Source of the DNA: Halorussus salinus
GTDB taxonomy: Archaea; Halobacteriota; Halobacteria; Halobacteriales; Haladaptataceae
Direction: 5' to 3'
NCBI RefSeq assembly: GCF_004765815.2
Contig: NZ_ML974127.1
Coordinates: forward strand, 265,259 to 329,258
DNA: 64,000 bases
Under the pieces are notes generated by a model, which saw nothing but the letters and a program-made list of their open reading frames with translations, had not been told where the DNA came from and searched no databases. Each line of letters starts with the position of its first letter. Position 1 is the stretch's first letter. A program made the position numbers and the translations under genes. Of this stretch, positions 23,691 through 34,315 are shown piece by piece.

Positions 23691-25256
23691 ATGAACAGAG
23701 AAGACCGACGCGAGATTTCCCGAGAGTACTTCTCGAAGGAACGGCTCGCAGAACACCACTACCGCTCGTTCAACAGCTTCCTGAGTCGCGGCATGCAGCA
23801 GGTCGTCGACGAGAAGGGTACCGTCGACACCGACATCGGCGACAAGGAAGACGAGGAACCAGTCCACGTCGAGTTGGGTGACGTTCGCATCGTCACTCCG
23901 CGCGTGCGTGAGGCGGACGGGAGCGAGGAACTCCTCTACCCCCAAGAAGCCCGCCTCCGGAACATTACCTACGCCGCGCCCGTCTTCATGGAGATGTCCA
24001 TCGTCAAGGGCGAGGGCGAGGACGAACGCGTCGTGGACTCGACGGAGACCAAGGTGGGGCGGATGCCCATCATGGTCGGCTCCGAGAAGTGTAACATCGC
24101 GGGCTTCTCGGACGACGAACTCATCGAGATCGGCGAGGACCCCGCCGACCCCGGCGGCTACTTCATCGTCAACGGCTCCGAGCGCGTCCTGATGACGAGC
24201 GAGGACCTCGCGCCGAACAAGATTCTCGCGGAGTACGACACCAAGTACGGCGACGAGATTCAGGTCGCCAAGACGTTCAGCCAGCGTCGTGGCTACCGCG
24301 CGCTCGTGCTGGTCGAGCGGACCCGCGACGGCCTGTTGGAAGTGTCGTTCCCCTCCGTCTCGGGGAGCGTCAACTTTGTGACGCTGGTCCGGGCGCTCGG
24401 CCTCGAATCCGACGAGGAGATCGTTCACCGCGTCTCCGACGACCCCGAGGTCGTGAAGTTCATGCTGGAGAACCTCGAAGAGGCGGAGGTCCAGACCGAG
24501 GAGGAGGCCATCGAGTCACTGGGTAAGCGCGTCGCCTCCGGGCAGGGCAAGAACTACCAGCTCAAGCGCGCCAACTACGTCATCGACCGCTACCTCCTGC
24601 CCCACCTCCACGAGGAGGGCGTCGAGGAGGAGGACGTGCGCATCAACAAGGCGTACTACCTCTGTCGGATGGCCGAGGCCTGCTTCGAGTTGGCCCTCGA
24701 CCGGCGCGAACCCGACGACAAGGACCACTACGCCAACAAGCGCCTGAAGGTCAGCGGCGACCTGATGAAAGACCTCTTCCGGACCGCGCTGAACAAGCTG
24801 GCTCGGGACGTGAAGTACCAGTTGGAGCGGGCCAACATGCGCAACCGCCAACTGTCGGTCAACACCGTGGTTCGGTCGGACGTGCTGACCGAGCGACTCG
24901 AACACCCGATTGCGACCGGGAACTGGGTCGGTGGTCGCTCGGGTGTCTCCCAACTGGTGGACCGCACGGACTTCATGGGGGTCCTTTCGCACCTTCGGCG
25001 ACTTCGCTCGCCGCTGTCGCGGAGCCAGCCTCACTTCGAGGCGCGGGACCTGCACGCGACCCAGTGGGGTCGCATCTGTCCCTCCGAGACCCCGGAGGGA
25101 CCGAACTGTGGGCTGGTGAAGAACTTCGCGCAGGCGATGGAACTCTCCCAGAACATCGAGAACGAACAGGGACTGAAACGAGAACTGGCGTCGATGGGTG
25201 TCGAAGGCATCCCCGGTATCGAAGGCGTCGAACCAACTGCAAGCGCAGACGACTAA
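23691..25256 (+). CDS. rpoB2: DNA-directed RNA polymerase subunit B'' (Rpo2 N-terminal half)
   Basis: A protein of 521 residues corresponding to the N-terminal half of bacterial beta/eukaryotic Rpb2. As in other haloarchaea the subunit is split. Conserved blocks include the protrusion/lobe start ([20 protein letters not shown]), [21 protein letters not shown] (the fork/lobe region) and the C-terminal fork-loop motif [13 protein letters not shown], which contacts the active centre. The gene ends just before rpoB'. The C-terminal tail after GLVKN is short, as expected for a split subunit. Nothing unusual is seen. Confidence 0.97.
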   Translation: MNREDRREISREYFSKERLAEHHYRSFNSFLSRGMQQVVDEKGTVDTDIGDKEDEEPVHVELGDVRIVTPRVREADGSEELLYPQEARLRNITYAAPVFMEMSIVKGEGEDERVVDSTETKVGRMPIMVGSEKCNIAGFSDDELIEIGEDPADPGGYFIVNGSERVLMTSEDLAPNKILAEYDTKYGDEIQVAKTFSQRRGYRALVLVERTRDGLLEVSFPSVSGSVNFVTLVRALGLESDEEIVHRVSDDPEVVKFMLENLEEAEVQTEEEAIESLGKRVASGQGKNYQLKRANYVIDRYLLPHLHEEGVEEEDVRINKAYYLCRMAEACFELALDRREPDDKDHYANKRLKVSGDLMKDLFRTALNKLARDVKYQLERANMRNRQLSVNTVVRSDVLTERLEHPIATGNWVGGRSGVSQLVDRTDFMGVLSHLRRLRSPLSRSQPHFEARDLHATQWGRICPSETPEGPNCGLVKNFAQAMELSQNIENEQGLKRELASMGVEGIPGIEGVEPTASADD

Positions 25257-25257
25257 C

Positions 25258-27084
25258 ATGAGTCAGGGACGAGAAGCGAAAGTATACGTGAACGGTAGTC
25301 TGGTCGGGACCCATCCCGACCCGGAACAGCTCGCAGAACAGGTCCGCCACGCGCGTCGCCGCGGCGACGTGAGCGAGATGGTCAACGTCTCGGTTAAAGA
25401 GCGGACCCGCGAGGTCATCATCAACGCCGACGCGGGGCGCGCCCGGCGGCCCCTGCTGGTCATCGAGGACGGCGAACCCCTCGTCACCGAGGAGGAAATC
25501 GCCGCCGTCGAGAACGGCGACTTGGACTTCGACGACCTCGTGGAACGCGGTAAGGTCGAGTTCATCGACGCCGAGGAGGAAGAGGACATCTACGTCGCGG
25601 TGGACGAAGACGACCTCACCGAGGACCACACCCACCTCGAAGTGGACCCGCAGCTCATCTTCGGTATCGGTGCGGGCATGGTGCCCTACCCCGAACACAA
25701 CGCCTCGCCTCGGATTACGATGGGGTCGGGGATGATCAAGCAGTCGCTCGGGCTTCCCGCGGCGAACTACCGCATCCGGCCCGACACCCGCCAACACCTG
25801 CTTCACTACCCGCAGCTTTCGATGGTCAAGACCCAGACCACCGAGCAGATCGGGTACGACGACCGCCCGGCCGCCCAGAACTTCACGGTCGCGGTCATGT
25901 CCTACGAGGGCTTCAACATCGAGGACGCGCTCGTCCTCAACGGCGGCTCCGTGGACCGCGCGCTGGCTCGCTCGCACTTCTTCCGGACCTACGAGGGCGA
26001 GGAGCGACGCTACCCCGGCGGTCAGGAGGACCGCTTCGAGATTCCGAGCGACGACGTGCGCGGCGCGCGCGGCGAAGACGCTTACACCCACTTGGACGAC
26101 GACGGGCTGGTCAACCCCGAGACCAGAGTAGACGAGAACTCGGTTCTGCTGGGCAAGACCAGTCCGCCCCGGTTCCTCGAAGAACCCGACGACATGGGAG
26201 GCCTCTCGCCCCAGAAGCGCCGGGAGACCTCGGTCACGATGCGCTCCGGTGAGTCGGGCATCGTGGACACCGTGACCCTGATGGAGGGCGAGGACGGCTC
26301 GAAGCTCTCGAAGGTCTCGGTGCGCGACGAGCGCATCCCGGAACTCGGCGACAAGTTCGCGTCCCGGCACGGCCAGAAGGGTGTCGTCGGCCACATCGCA
26401 CCGCAGGAAGACATGCCCTTCACCGAGCAGGGCGTCGTTCCGGACCTCATCATCAACCCCCACGCCCTGCCGTCCCGGATGACGGTCGGCCACGTGCTGG
26501 AGATGATCGGCGGGAAGGTCGGTGCCCTCGAAGGGCGGCGCGTGGACGGCACGCCGTTCACGGGTGAGGACGAGGAGGAACTCCGCGGCGGACTCGAAGA
26601 GCAGGGCTTCAAGTCCTCCGGCAAGGAGATCATGTACTCCGGAATCACCGGAGAGAAGATCGAGGCCGAAATCTTCATTGGCACCATTTTCTACCAGAAG
26701 CTCTACCACATGGTGTCGAACAAGCTCCACGCTCGCTCGCGCGGCCCGGTGCAGGTGCTGACGCGCCAGCCGACCGAGGGTCGCGCCCGCGAGGGTGGCC
26801 TGCGCGTCGGGGAGATGGAGCGGGACGTGCTCATCGGGCACGGTGCCGCCCTCACCCTGAAGGAACGACTGCTGGACGAATCGGACCGCGAGTGGATCTA
26901 CGTCTGTGCCAACTGTGGCATGAGTGCGGTCGAGAACGTCGAGCAGAACCGCGTCTACTGTCCGAACTGCGACGAGGAGACCGACATCCACGAGATAGAG
27001 ATGTCCTACGCGTTCAAGCTACTGCTGGACGAGATGAAGGCGCTGGGCATCGCCCCGCGACTCGAACTGGAGGACGCAGTCTAA
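25258..27084 (+). CDS. rpoB1: DNA-directed RNA polymerase subunit B' (Rpo2 C-terminal half)
   Basis: A protein of 608 residues from the ATG one base after the rpoB'' stop. A start 60 bases further upstream in the same frame lies inside rpoB'' and is rejected. It contains the hybrid-binding and catalytic-centre blocks of the Rpb2 C-terminal half (for example [28 protein letters not shown] and [18 protein letters not shown]) and a C-terminal zinc site with two CxxC pairs (CANCG and CPNCD). No intein is present. It sits between rpoB'' and rpoA' with one-base gaps. Confidence 0.97.
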   Translation: MSQGREAKVYVNGSLVGTHPDPEQLAEQVRHARRRGDVSEMVNVSVKERTREVIINADAGRARRPLLVIEDGEPLVTEEEIAAVENGDLDFDDLVERGKVEFIDAEEEEDIYVAVDEDDLTEDHTHLEVDPQLIFGIGAGMVPYPEHNASPRITMGSGMIKQSLGLPAANYRIRPDTRQHLLHYPQLSMVKTQTTEQIGYDDRPAAQNFTVAVMSYEGFNIEDALVLNGGSVDRALARSHFFRTYEGEERRYPGGQEDRFEIPSDDVRGARGEDAYTHLDDDGLVNPETRVDENSVLLGKTSPPRFLEEPDDMGGLSPQKRRETSVTMRSGESGIVDTVTLMEGEDGSKLSKVSVRDERIPELGDKFASRHGQKGVVGHIAPQEDMPFTEQGVVPDLIINPHALPSRMTVGHVLEMIGGKVGALEGRRVDGTPFTGEDEEELRGGLEEQGFKSSGKEIMYSGITGEKIEAEIFIGTIFYQKLYHMVSNKLHARSRGPVQVLTRQPTEGRAREGGLRVGEMERDVLIGHGAALTLKERLLDESDREWIYVCANCGMSAVENVEQNRVYCPNCDEETDIHEIEMSYAFKLLLDEMKALGIAPRLELEDAV

Positions 27085-27085
27085 C

Positions 27086-30010
27086 ATGTCAACAGGACAA
27101 ACACCCAAAGAGATCGGCGAGATCAGCTTCGGGCTGATGGACCCCGAGGAGTACCGCGAGATGTCGGCGACCAAGATTATCACCGCCGACACCTACGACG
27201 ACGACGGCTTCCCCATCGACATGGGGCTGATGGACCCGCGACTGGGCGTCATCGACCCCGGTCTGGAGTGCAAGACCTGCGGCAAGCACTCGGGGTCGTG
27301 TAACGGCCACTTCGGTCACATCGAACTCGCCGCGCCGGTCATCCACGTCGGGTTCACGAAGCTCATCCGACGGCTCCTGCGCGGGACTTGTCGGAACTGC
27401 TCGCGACTCCTGCTCACCGACGAGGAGAAAGAGAAGTACGAGAGCAAACTCACCCGGACCCGCGAACTGGGCAACGACCTCACGGACGTGACCAAATCCG
27501 CGATTCGAGAGGCCCGTAAAAAGGACCGGTGTCCCTACTGCGGCGAGGTCCAGTACGACATCAACCACGAGAAGCCCACGACCTACTACGAGGTCCAGCA
27601 GGTCCTCACGTCGGAGTACTCCGAACAGATTGCCGCCGCGATGCAGGGCAAGAGCGAGGACGGCGAGGATGAGCGCGAACCGATGGCTCCGCAAGAACTC
27701 GCCGAGCAGACCGACATCGACCTCGACCGCATCAACGAGATCATGTCCGGGGAGTTCCGGCCCCGCGAGGACGACCGGAAGGCCATCGAGAAGGCGCTGG
27801 ACCTCGATCTGACCGAAGAGGACATGAACAAGCTGATGCCCAGCGACATCCGCGACTGGTTCGAGGACATCCCGGACCAAGACGTGGAGACGCTCGGCAT
27901 CAACTCCGAGCGCTCCCGTCCGGAGTGGATGATTCTGACGGTCCTTCCGGTGCCGCCCGTGACCGCCCGTCCGTCCATCACGCTCGACAACGGCCAGCGC
28001 TCCGAGGACGACCTGACTCACAAGCTGGTGGACATCATCCGCATCAACCAGCGGTTCATGGAGAACCGCGAGGCTGGTGCGCCCCAACTCATCATCGAGG
28101 ACCTCTGGGAACTGCTTCAGTACCACGTCACCACCTTCATGGACAACGAGATTTCGGGGACGCCGCCCGCCCGACACCGTTCGGGCCGACCGCTCAAGAC
28201 CCTCTCTCAGCGCCTGAAGGGTAAGGAAGGTCGCTTCCGGGGAAGCCTCTCCGGCAAGCGCGTGAACTTCTCGGCGCGGACCGTCATCTCGCCGGACCCG
28301 ACCCTCTCGCTCAACGAGGTCGGCGTCCCCGAGCGCGTGGCCCGCGAGATGACCCAGACGATGAACGTCACCGAGCGCAACAGGGACGAGGCCCGCCGCT
28401 ACGTCGCCAACGGCCCGGAGGGCCACCCCGGCGCGAACTACGTCAAGCGACCCGACGGCCGACGCCTCAAGGTGACTGAGAAGAACTGCGAGGAGCTAGC
28501 GACGAAGGTCGAGGCCGGGTGGGAGGTCAACCGCCACATGGTCGACGGCGACATCGTCATCTTCAACCGCCAGCCGTCGCTCCACCGGATGTCCATCATG
28601 GCCCACGAAGTGGTCGTGATGCCGTACAAGACCTTCCGGCTCAACACCGTCGTCTGTCCGCCGTACAACGCCGACTTCGACGGCGACGAGATGAACATGC
28701 ACGCCCTGCAGAACGAGGAGGCCCGCGCGGAGGCCCGCGTCCTCATGCGCGTGCAGGAACAGATTCTCTCGCCGCGCTTCGGCGAGAACATCATCGGGGC
28801 GATTCAGGACCACATCTCCGGGATGTACCTCCTGACCAACGAGAACCCCCACTTCAACGAGACGCAGGCGCTCGACCTCCTCCGGGCGACTCGCATCGAC
28901 GAGTTGCCCGAACCGTCGGGCACCGAAGACGACGGCTCGCCCTACTGGACGGGTCGAGACATCTTCTCGGAACTCCTCCCGAGCGACCTGAACTTGGAGT
29001 TCACCGGCACGGTCGGCGAGGACGTAATCGTCGAGGACGGCCAACTCGTGCAGGGGACCATCGCCGAGGACGAGGTGGGCGAGTTCGGCGGCGAAATCGT
29101 GGACACCATCACGAAGGTCTACGGCAACACGCGCTCGCGCATCTTCATCAACGAGGTCGCGGCGCTGGCGATGCGGTCGATCATGCACTTCGGGTTCTCC
29201 ATCGGTATCGACGACGAGTCGGTTCCGCCGGAAGCTCAGAACCGCATCGACGAGGCCATCGACAACGCCTACGACCGCGTCGAGGAGCTTATCGACACCT
29301 ACCAGAACGGCGACCTCGAATCGCTGCCCGGCCGGACGGTGGACGAGACGCTGGAGATGAAGATCATGCAGACGCTAAGCAAGGCGCGTGACTCCGCGGG
29401 TGACATCGCCGAGGATCACTTCGCCGACGACAACCCGGCCGTGGTCATGGCCGAGTCCGGCGCACGTGGGTCGATGCTCAACCTGACCCAGATGGCTGGC
29501 TGTGTCGGCCAGCAGGCGGTTCGGGGCGAGCGCATCAACCGCGGCTACGAGGACCGCACGCTGAGCCACTACAAATCCGACGACCTCTCGGCGGAGGCCC
29601 ACGGCTTCGTGGAACACTCCTACACCGGCGGTCTCGACCCCCGCGAGTTCTTCTTCCACGCGATGGGTGGCCGCGAGGGGCTGGTGGACACCGCAGTCCG
29701 TACCTCCAAGTCCGGCTACCTCCAGCGCCGTCTCATCAACGCGCTCTCGGAACTCGAAACCCAGTACGACGGCACTGTGCGGGACACCTCCGACACCATC
29801 GTCCAGTTCGAGTTCGGCGAGGACGGCACCAGTCCGGTGAAAGTCTCCTCGAACGACGAGGGCGACATCGACGTTGAGCAGATCGCCGACCGAGTTCTCG
29901 AAGAGGAGTTCGGCAGCGACGAGCGCAGACAGGAGTTCCTCGGCGAGAAGAAGCCGCCGACGAACCTCTCGGAACACGTCGACGCTCGGCAGGCCCAGAG
30001 CGACGACTGA
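27086..30010 (+). CDS. rpoA1: DNA-directed RNA polymerase subunit A' (Rpo1 N-terminal part)
   Basis: A protein of 974 residues, normal for haloarchaeal A'. The clamp zinc sites are visible near the N-terminus (CKTCGKHSGSCNGHFGH, then CRNC and CPYC). The catalytic metal-binding loop NADFDGDEMNMH carries the three Asp residues that hold Mg2+. The bridge-helix/trigger region is represented by YTGGLDPREFFFHAMGGREG near the end. A' and A'' together make the Rpb1-like largest subunit. The gene is followed by a 60-bp gap before rpoA''. Nothing irregular was seen. Confidence 0.97.
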   Translation: MSTGQTPKEIGEISFGLMDPEEYREMSATKIITADTYDDDGFPIDMGLMDPRLGVIDPGLECKTCGKHSGSCNGHFGHIELAAPVIHVGFTKLIRRLLRGTCRNCSRLLLTDEEKEKYESKLTRTRELGNDLTDVTKSAIREARKKDRCPYCGEVQYDINHEKPTTYYEVQQVLTSEYSEQIAAAMQGKSEDGEDEREPMAPQELAEQTDIDLDRINEIMSGEFRPREDDRKAIEKALDLDLTEEDMNKLMPSDIRDWFEDIPDQDVETLGINSERSRPEWMILTVLPVPPVTARPSITLDNGQRSEDDLTHKLVDIIRINQRFMENREAGAPQLIIEDLWELLQYHVTTFMDNEISGTPPARHRSGRPLKTLSQRLKGKEGRFRGSLSGKRVNFSARTVISPDPTLSLNEVGVPERVAREMTQTMNVTERNRDEARRYVANGPEGHPGANYVKRPDGRRLKVTEKNCEELATKVEAGWEVNRHMVDGDIVIFNRQPSLHRMSIMAHEVVVMPYKTFRLNTVVCPPYNADFDGDEMNMHALQNEEARAEARVLMRVQEQILSPRFGENIIGAIQDHISGMYLLTNENPHFNETQALDLLRATRIDELPEPSGTEDDGSPYWTGRDIFSELLPSDLNLEFTGTVGEDVIVEDGQLVQGTIAEDEVGEFGGEIVDTITKVYGNTRSRIFINEVAALAMRSIMHFGFSIGIDDESVPPEAQNRIDEAIDNAYDRVEELIDTYQNGDLESLPGRTVDETLEMKIMQTLSKARDSAGDIAEDHFADDNPAVVMAESGARGSMLNLTQMAGCVGQQAVRGERINRGYEDRTLSHYKSDDLSAEAHGFVEHSYTGGLDPREFFFHAMGGREGLVDTAVRTSKSGYLQRRLINALSELETQYDGTVRDTSDTIVQFEFGEDGTSPVKVSSNDEGDIDVEQIADRVLEEEFGSDERRQEFLGEKKPPTNLSEHVDARQAQSDD

Positions 30011-30070
30011 CGCCGCCATCGCTTTCCAACCGACACGACCCACCACGACCAACGTACGCCCACGCCACAC

Positions 30071-32737
30071 ATGACAGAATACGACGTATCCGAGGACATC
30101 GAGGCCGTCGTCGAGGACACCGACCTCCCGCGACGGCTGAAAGACGAAGTGTACAGCACCGTCGAAGCCCGCGACGGCGTCACCGCCGAGCAGGCCGACC
30201 AGATCGCCCGCGCCGCCGAGAACCGCTATCTCGACACGCGCGTCGACCCGCTCGACCCGGTGGGGACGGTCTCGGCTCAGAGTATCGGGGAGCCGGGAAC
30301 CCAGATGTCGATTCCGGCCGACGAGCGCGTTTTGATTCGCCGTAACGGCGAGACCGACACGACGGAAATCGGCCCGCTCGTGGACGACCTGATGGAGGGT
30401 CGAGAGACTCGGCGCGTAGACGACCACGAGGTCGCGCTCGCGCCCGACGACCTCGAAGTCGTCAGCCTGCGCGACGACGAACGAGTCTCGTGGAAGACCG
30501 TCGAGGAGATCAGCCGACACGAGACGCCAGACGAACTGCTCGAACTCGAACTCGAATCCGGACGCTCGATTCGAGCGACGAAATCCCACTCGTTCGTCAC
30601 CCGCCAAGACAACGAGGTCGTTCCCGTGACGGGTGACGACCTCAACGCAGGTGACTGGCTTCCGGTCGTCGGCGACCTGCAAGTCGGCGACGGTAGCGAC
30701 ACCGTAGACCTCCGGGAGTTCCTTCCGGCTGGCGACTACTGGTACACGTCCACGCTCGCAGACGGCGGTGTCGAAGCACAGCCCGGCGGCGAGGCGCAGG
30801 TCCGGAACAAACGACAGGCACTCGAAGACGGGACCCTCGACGAGCGCACCGTCTATCCGGTCCAAGGGACTACGGGCCTCCCAGAACAGTTCCCGCTCGA
30901 CGAAGAGACTGGATTCTTCGTCGGTGCGTGGCTCGCCGAAGGCTCGCTGACCGACTACTACGTCTCCGTATCGAACGTGGACGCGACGTTCCAGAACCGC
31001 GTCCGGTCGTTCGCCGAGCGGTTCGACCTCTCGGTCAACGAGTACGAGAACACGAGCGGTTTCGCCGACGGGTACGACGTTCGAGTCAACGGAAAAGTTC
31101 TCGCCGACTTCGTAGAGGCGGCCTGTCTCGAAGACGGTGAGAAGGTCGTCCCCGGATTCGCGTTCGGCGCGTCTCCCGAGTTCGTTCGTGGCCTGCTCGC
31201 GGGCTACTTCAGCGGCGACGGCAACGTCGGCGAGAACTCGGTGCGAGCGAGTTCGACCTCCGAGCGACTCACCGAGGGAATCGCGTTCCTCCTCGCTCGC
31301 TTCGGACTCTACGCTACGCTCGGCGAACAGGACGACTCGAAGACGCTTCGCCTCCCGAAGAAACACGTCCCGGCGTTCGAGGAGCGAATCGGGATGGTCG
31401 GCGAGCGCGGCGAGCAACTGACCGAACTCGCGACGAGTGTCGAGAGCGACGGGCCCGACGCGACCGACATGATTCCGAACTTCGGCGACGCGCTCGAAGA
31501 CGCCGCGAGTGCGGCGGAAATCCCTCAGCGGCAGGTCAACAGCGCGACGAAGCGACAGCGAATCGGTCGCCGGACGCTCGCCGACTTCGTTGCTCGCGTC
31601 GAGCGCGAGACCGACGAGCGACCCGACGCGCTGGACGACCTCGAACAGGCGGTCTCCGGCGACGTGGTCTGGGACCGAATCGAGTCCATCGAGACTGTCG
31701 AGAGTGACCACCAGTACGTCTACGACTTCTCGGTCGAAGGTTTGGAGACGTTCACCACCGCTTCGGGTGTCGTCACTCACAACACGATGAACACGTTCCA
31801 CTACGCGGGCGTCGCGGAGATCGACGTGACGCAGGGTCTGCCCCGACTCATCGAGTTGGTGGACGCCCGGAAGACCCCCGACACGCCGATGATGACGGTC
31901 CACCTCGAAGACGAGTACGCGACCGACCGCGAGAAGGCCCACGAGGTCGTCTGGCAGATCGAGGCGACCCGGATTCTGGCGCTCGGTGACATCTCGACCA
32001 ACGTCGCCGACATGATCGTCTCCATCGACCTCAACGAGGACACGCTCCAAGAGCGGATGATAGCCCCCGACGAGATAGCGGGCATCATCGAGGACGAACT
32101 CGGCGTCCAGACCAACCAGCAGGGGACCGTCATCGAGTTCGGCCCGGAACAGCCGAGCTATCGGGACCTCCTCCAGTTGGTCGAACAGCTCCGGGACATC
32201 GTGTTCAAGGGTATCGAAGACATCACGCGCGTCGTCATCCGAAAGGAGGAACTCGACGACGGCGAGGAGTTCGTCCTCTACACCGAGGGGTCGGCGTTCG
32301 GCGACGTGATCGAAATCGAGGGCGTCGACGCCTCCCGGACCACGACGAACAACATCCACGAGATTCACAAGAACCTCGGCATCGAGGCGGCCCGCGAGTC
32401 CATCATCGAGGAGACCATGAACACCCTCGAAGAGCAGGGGCTGGACGACGTGAACATCCGCCACCTGATGTTGGTCGCCGACATCATGACCAACCGCGGC
32501 GAAATCGAGTCCATCGGTCGCCACGGCATCTCCGGGAGCAAGGAGTCGGTCCTCGCGCGTGCGGCGTTCGAGGTCACGGTCAACCACTTGCTGGACGCCG
32601 CCATCCACGGCGAAGTGGACGACCTCAACGGCGTCACCGAGAACGTCATCGTCGGCAAGCCCATCAAACTCGGGACGGGCGACGTGGACCTCCGGATGGG
32701 TTCTACGTCGCGTAGCGAACCCGAGGCCTCGGACTGA
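30071..32737 (+). CDS. rpoA2: DNA-directed RNA polymerase subunit A'' (Rpo1 C-terminal part), intein-containing precursor
   Basis: The precursor has 888 residues, but A'' of other archaea has about 400. Residues 1-79 (ending GEPGTQM) and 572-888 (starting [12 protein letters not shown]) match A'' and join to a 396-residue mature subunit. The 492 residues between are an intein, annotated separately. The interruption falls in one of the most conserved parts of the largest subunit (GEPGTQMTMNTFH), close to the trigger loop, so correct splicing is essential for transcription. nusA follows three bases downstream and completes the usual archaeal order. Confidence 0.96.
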   Translation: MTEYDVSEDIEAVVEDTDLPRRLKDEVYSTVEARDGVTAEQADQIARAAENRYLDTRVDPLDPVGTVSAQSIGEPGTQMSIPADERVLIRRNGETDTTEIGPLVDDLMEGRETRRVDDHEVALAPDDLEVVSLRDDERVSWKTVEEISRHETPDELLELELESGRSIRATKSHSFVTRQDNEVVPVTGDDLNAGDWLPVVGDLQVGDGSDTVDLREFLPAGDYWYTSTLADGGVEAQPGGEAQVRNKRQALEDGTLDERTVYPVQGTTGLPEQFPLDEETGFFVGAWLAEGSLTDYYVSVSNVDATFQNRVRSFAERFDLSVNEYENTSGFADGYDVRVNGKVLADFVEAACLEDGEKVVPGFAFGASPEFVRGLLAGYFSGDGNVGENSVRASSTSERLTEGIAFLLARFGLYATLGEQDDSKTLRLPKKHVPAFEERIGMVGERGEQLTELATSVESDGPDATDMIPNFGDALEDAASAAEIPQRQVNSATKRQRIGRRTLADFVARVERETDERPDALDDLEQAVSGDVVWDRIESIETVESDHQYVYDFSVEGLETFTTASGVVTHNTMNTFHYAGVAEIDVTQGLPRLIELVDARKTPDTPMMTVHLEDEYATDREKAHEVVWQIEATRILALGDISTNVADMIVSIDLNEDTLQERMIAPDEIAGIIEDELGVQTNQQGTVIEFGPEQPSYRDLLQLVEQLRDIVFKGIEDITRVVIRKEELDDGEEFVLYTEGSAFGDVIEIEGVDASRTTTNNIHEIHKNLGIEAARESIIEETMNTLEEQGLDDVNIRHLMLVADIMTNRGEIESIGRHGISGSKESVLARAAFEVTVNHLLDAAIHGEVDDLNGVTENVIVGKPIKLGTGDVDLRMGSTSRSEPEASD
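30308..31783 (+). mobile_element. Intein with LAGLIDADG homing endonuclease in rpoA''
   Basis: The in-frame insert is 492 codons (precursor residues 80-571). It begins with Ser ([14 protein letters not shown], block A) and has a block B TxxH (TKSHSF). It ends [14 protein letters not shown] then VVTHN, followed by extein Thr: the standard His-Asn terminus. Two LAGLIDADG-type endonuclease motifs are visible, VGAWLAEGS and [11 protein letters not shown], each with an acidic residue. So both splicing and homing functions look intact. Inteins at rpoA'' are known from other archaea, such as Methanocaldococcus and some haloarchaea. Ser as first residue and Thr at +1 are compatible with splicing. Confidence 0.93.
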
Positions 32738-32740
32738 GCG

Positions 32741-33175
32741 ATGGTCGTCACGCTCTCGGACACGGCCCGGCAGTTCATCGCCCTCTTCGAGGACGAGACG
32801 GGCGCGACCGCCCGCGACTGCGTGGTCTTCGAGGAGGACGACGGCGACGAGCGCGTCGTCTTCCTCGTGAAAGCCGGGGACATGGCTAAGGCCATCGGGT
32901 CGGGCGGCGAGACGGTCCGGGCGGTCGAGTCCCAACTCGACCGCGAGGTCGTGTTGGTCGAGGACGCCGACACGCCCGAGGCGTTCGTCGCCAACGCCTT
33001 GGCACCCGCGGCGGTGTACAACGTCACCATCAGCGAGGACGACGAAACGATCGCCTACGCCGAGGTGGACTCGGAAGACACCGGCGTCGCCATCGGCGAG
33101 GGCGGTCGGAACATCGCCGCCGCCGAGAAACTGGCCAAGCGCCACTACGACATCGACGACATCCAGTTGACGTAG
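32741..33175 (+). CDS. nusA: NusA-like transcription factor (KH-domain protein)
   Basis: A protein of 144 residues, the normal size of archaeal NusA, which consists only of the two KH domains of the bacterial factor. The GxxG loops of the two KH folds are visible as GSGGETV and GEGGRNI. The gene follows rpoA'' by three bases, the universal archaeal position. It is an RNA-binding elongation/termination factor. In many euryarchaea rps12 follows directly, but here two unrelated genes intervene. Confidence 0.95.
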   Translation: MVVTLSDTARQFIALFEDETGATARDCVVFEEDDGDERVVFLVKAGDMAKAIGSGGETVRAVESQLDREVVLVEDADTPEAFVANALAPAAVYNVTISEDDETIAYAEVDSEDTGVAIGEGGRNIAAAEKLAKRHYDIDDIQLT

Positions 33176-33307
33176 CGGACCGCCGTCCGCACCGCGGCCC
33201 TTTTCCCGTTACTTCGGATAGATGGCGATTGCTTTTGGAAATATCGAGGTTTCTCCAGCAGTCGGTCCGACCGCCGAAGCGGTCTCTCCTCTCGTTGAAA
33301 CCACGCT

Positions 33308-33320
33308 CCCGAAATTTTAG
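33308..33320 (+). promoter_or_regulatory. Candidate promoter of the Tat/PQQ gene pair
   Basis: The AT-rich box GAAATTTTAG lies about 68-78 bases before the ATG of the Tat protein gene, in the 210-bp gap after nusA. It would give a leader of roughly 45 bases. No other feature is visible in the gap. Confidence 0.35.
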
Positions 33321-33385
33321 CCGTCGAACCGTCGTTCCCGAGGGCAAGTACTTCCCGACTTCCCGTGTGGACTCTGGACGGTAAC

Positions 33386-34315
33386 ATGCCAGACAATCGC
33401 ACACTCGCGGACGGCGTACCGGACGTAGACGAGCGCGACCGGCGCAACTTCCTGAAGGTCCTCGGCGTCGCGGGGAGCGTCGGCGCGGCATCGGAACTCT
33501 CGCTGTCGGACTTACGCGGCGCGGTCGGCGAGGAGTCCGCCGGGCAACTGGCGACCTACGGTGAGCGTATCCGGGCCGACCTCGCGGGCGGTCTCGACGG
33601 CGGCCGACTCGCGGGCGCGCTCTCGGGCATCGAGGCGGGCGTCGCCCGATTGCCGGAACTCCGCGCCGCGGGGTTCCCCGACGAACCCGGCACCGCGTAT
33701 CAGGAGGTCGCCGCACCCGCGTGGGACGCCTACGACCACCTCGCGGAAGTGGGCCTGTTCGCGGCGGCCGAGCGCCACCTGCCGGAGTTCTCGCCCGACC
33801 ACGTGCGCGCGACCGTCGCGGAGTTGGTCCGGGCCGAACCCCTGACCGCGGCGCTGGCCGACGCCGGACTCGACGAGCGCGAGCGCACCGCGGTCGTCGT
33901 GGACGCGGTCAACCAGAACGACCGCCTCGCGGAGTGGGTCACGACCGCGAGTCTGCCCGCCGACCCCGAGGGGTACGACCCCGACGACGTGGCTCCGCTC
34001 CACCAGCGCGCGCTCGGCGGGGGCCTGCTCTGGATAGACGAACTCGACCAACACCTCTGGCAGCGCGAGGTCGTCCTGACCGACGACCTCCTCGAAACCG
34101 GACTCTGGGACGCGAAACGCATCCTCGCCGGGACCCACCTGTTCGTCTCGGCGGCCCGCGACCTCGCCGGGCCGGGCGAGTTGACCGACGAGCAACTCGC
34201 GGCCGGACTCGCTGGCGGTTCCGCAGTGGCGATTCGCGGCCAAGAGGCCATCGCGGCCGACCTGTTCAGGGTGACCGACGCCGAGCGCGCTCCTCGGGGA
34301 GGTGACGCCGCATGA
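33386..34315 (+). CDS. Tat-signal protein of unknown function, coupled to PQQ dehydrogenase
   Basis: A protein of 309 residues with an early twin-arginine motif (RRNFLKVLGVAGSVGAASEL, from about residue 19), so it is probably exported folded by Tat. The rest is Ala/Leu/Asp/Glu-rich, mostly helical, and not a family I recognise. The stop overlaps the ATG of the following PQQ-dependent enzyme by 4 bases. That enzyme lacks a signal of its own, so this protein may be the Tat-bearing partner that carries it out of the cell, as small Tat subunits do in some dehydrogenase complexes. That is inference from the pairing. Confidence 0.7.
   Translation: MPDNRTLADGVPDVDERDRRNFLKVLGVAGSVGAASELSLSDLRGAVGEESAGQLATYGERIRADLAGGLDGGRLAGALSGIEAGVARLPELRAAGFPDEPGTAYQEVAAPAWDAYDHLAEVGLFAAAERHLPEFSPDHVRATVAELVRAEPLTAALADAGLDERERTAVVVDAVNQNDRLAEWVTTASLPADPEGYDPDDVAPLHQRALGGGLLWIDELDQHLWQREVVLTDDLLETGLWDAKRILAGTHLFVSAARDLAGPGELTDEQLAAGLAGGSAVAIRGQEAIAADLFRVTDAERAPRGGDAA

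Noticed and set aside
29375-33145. A 1256-codon open frame antisense to rpoA' and rpoA''
   Set aside because: It is the shadow of real genes in high-GC DNA with biased third positions. It has no family motif and lies over universally conserved polymerase genes and the intein.
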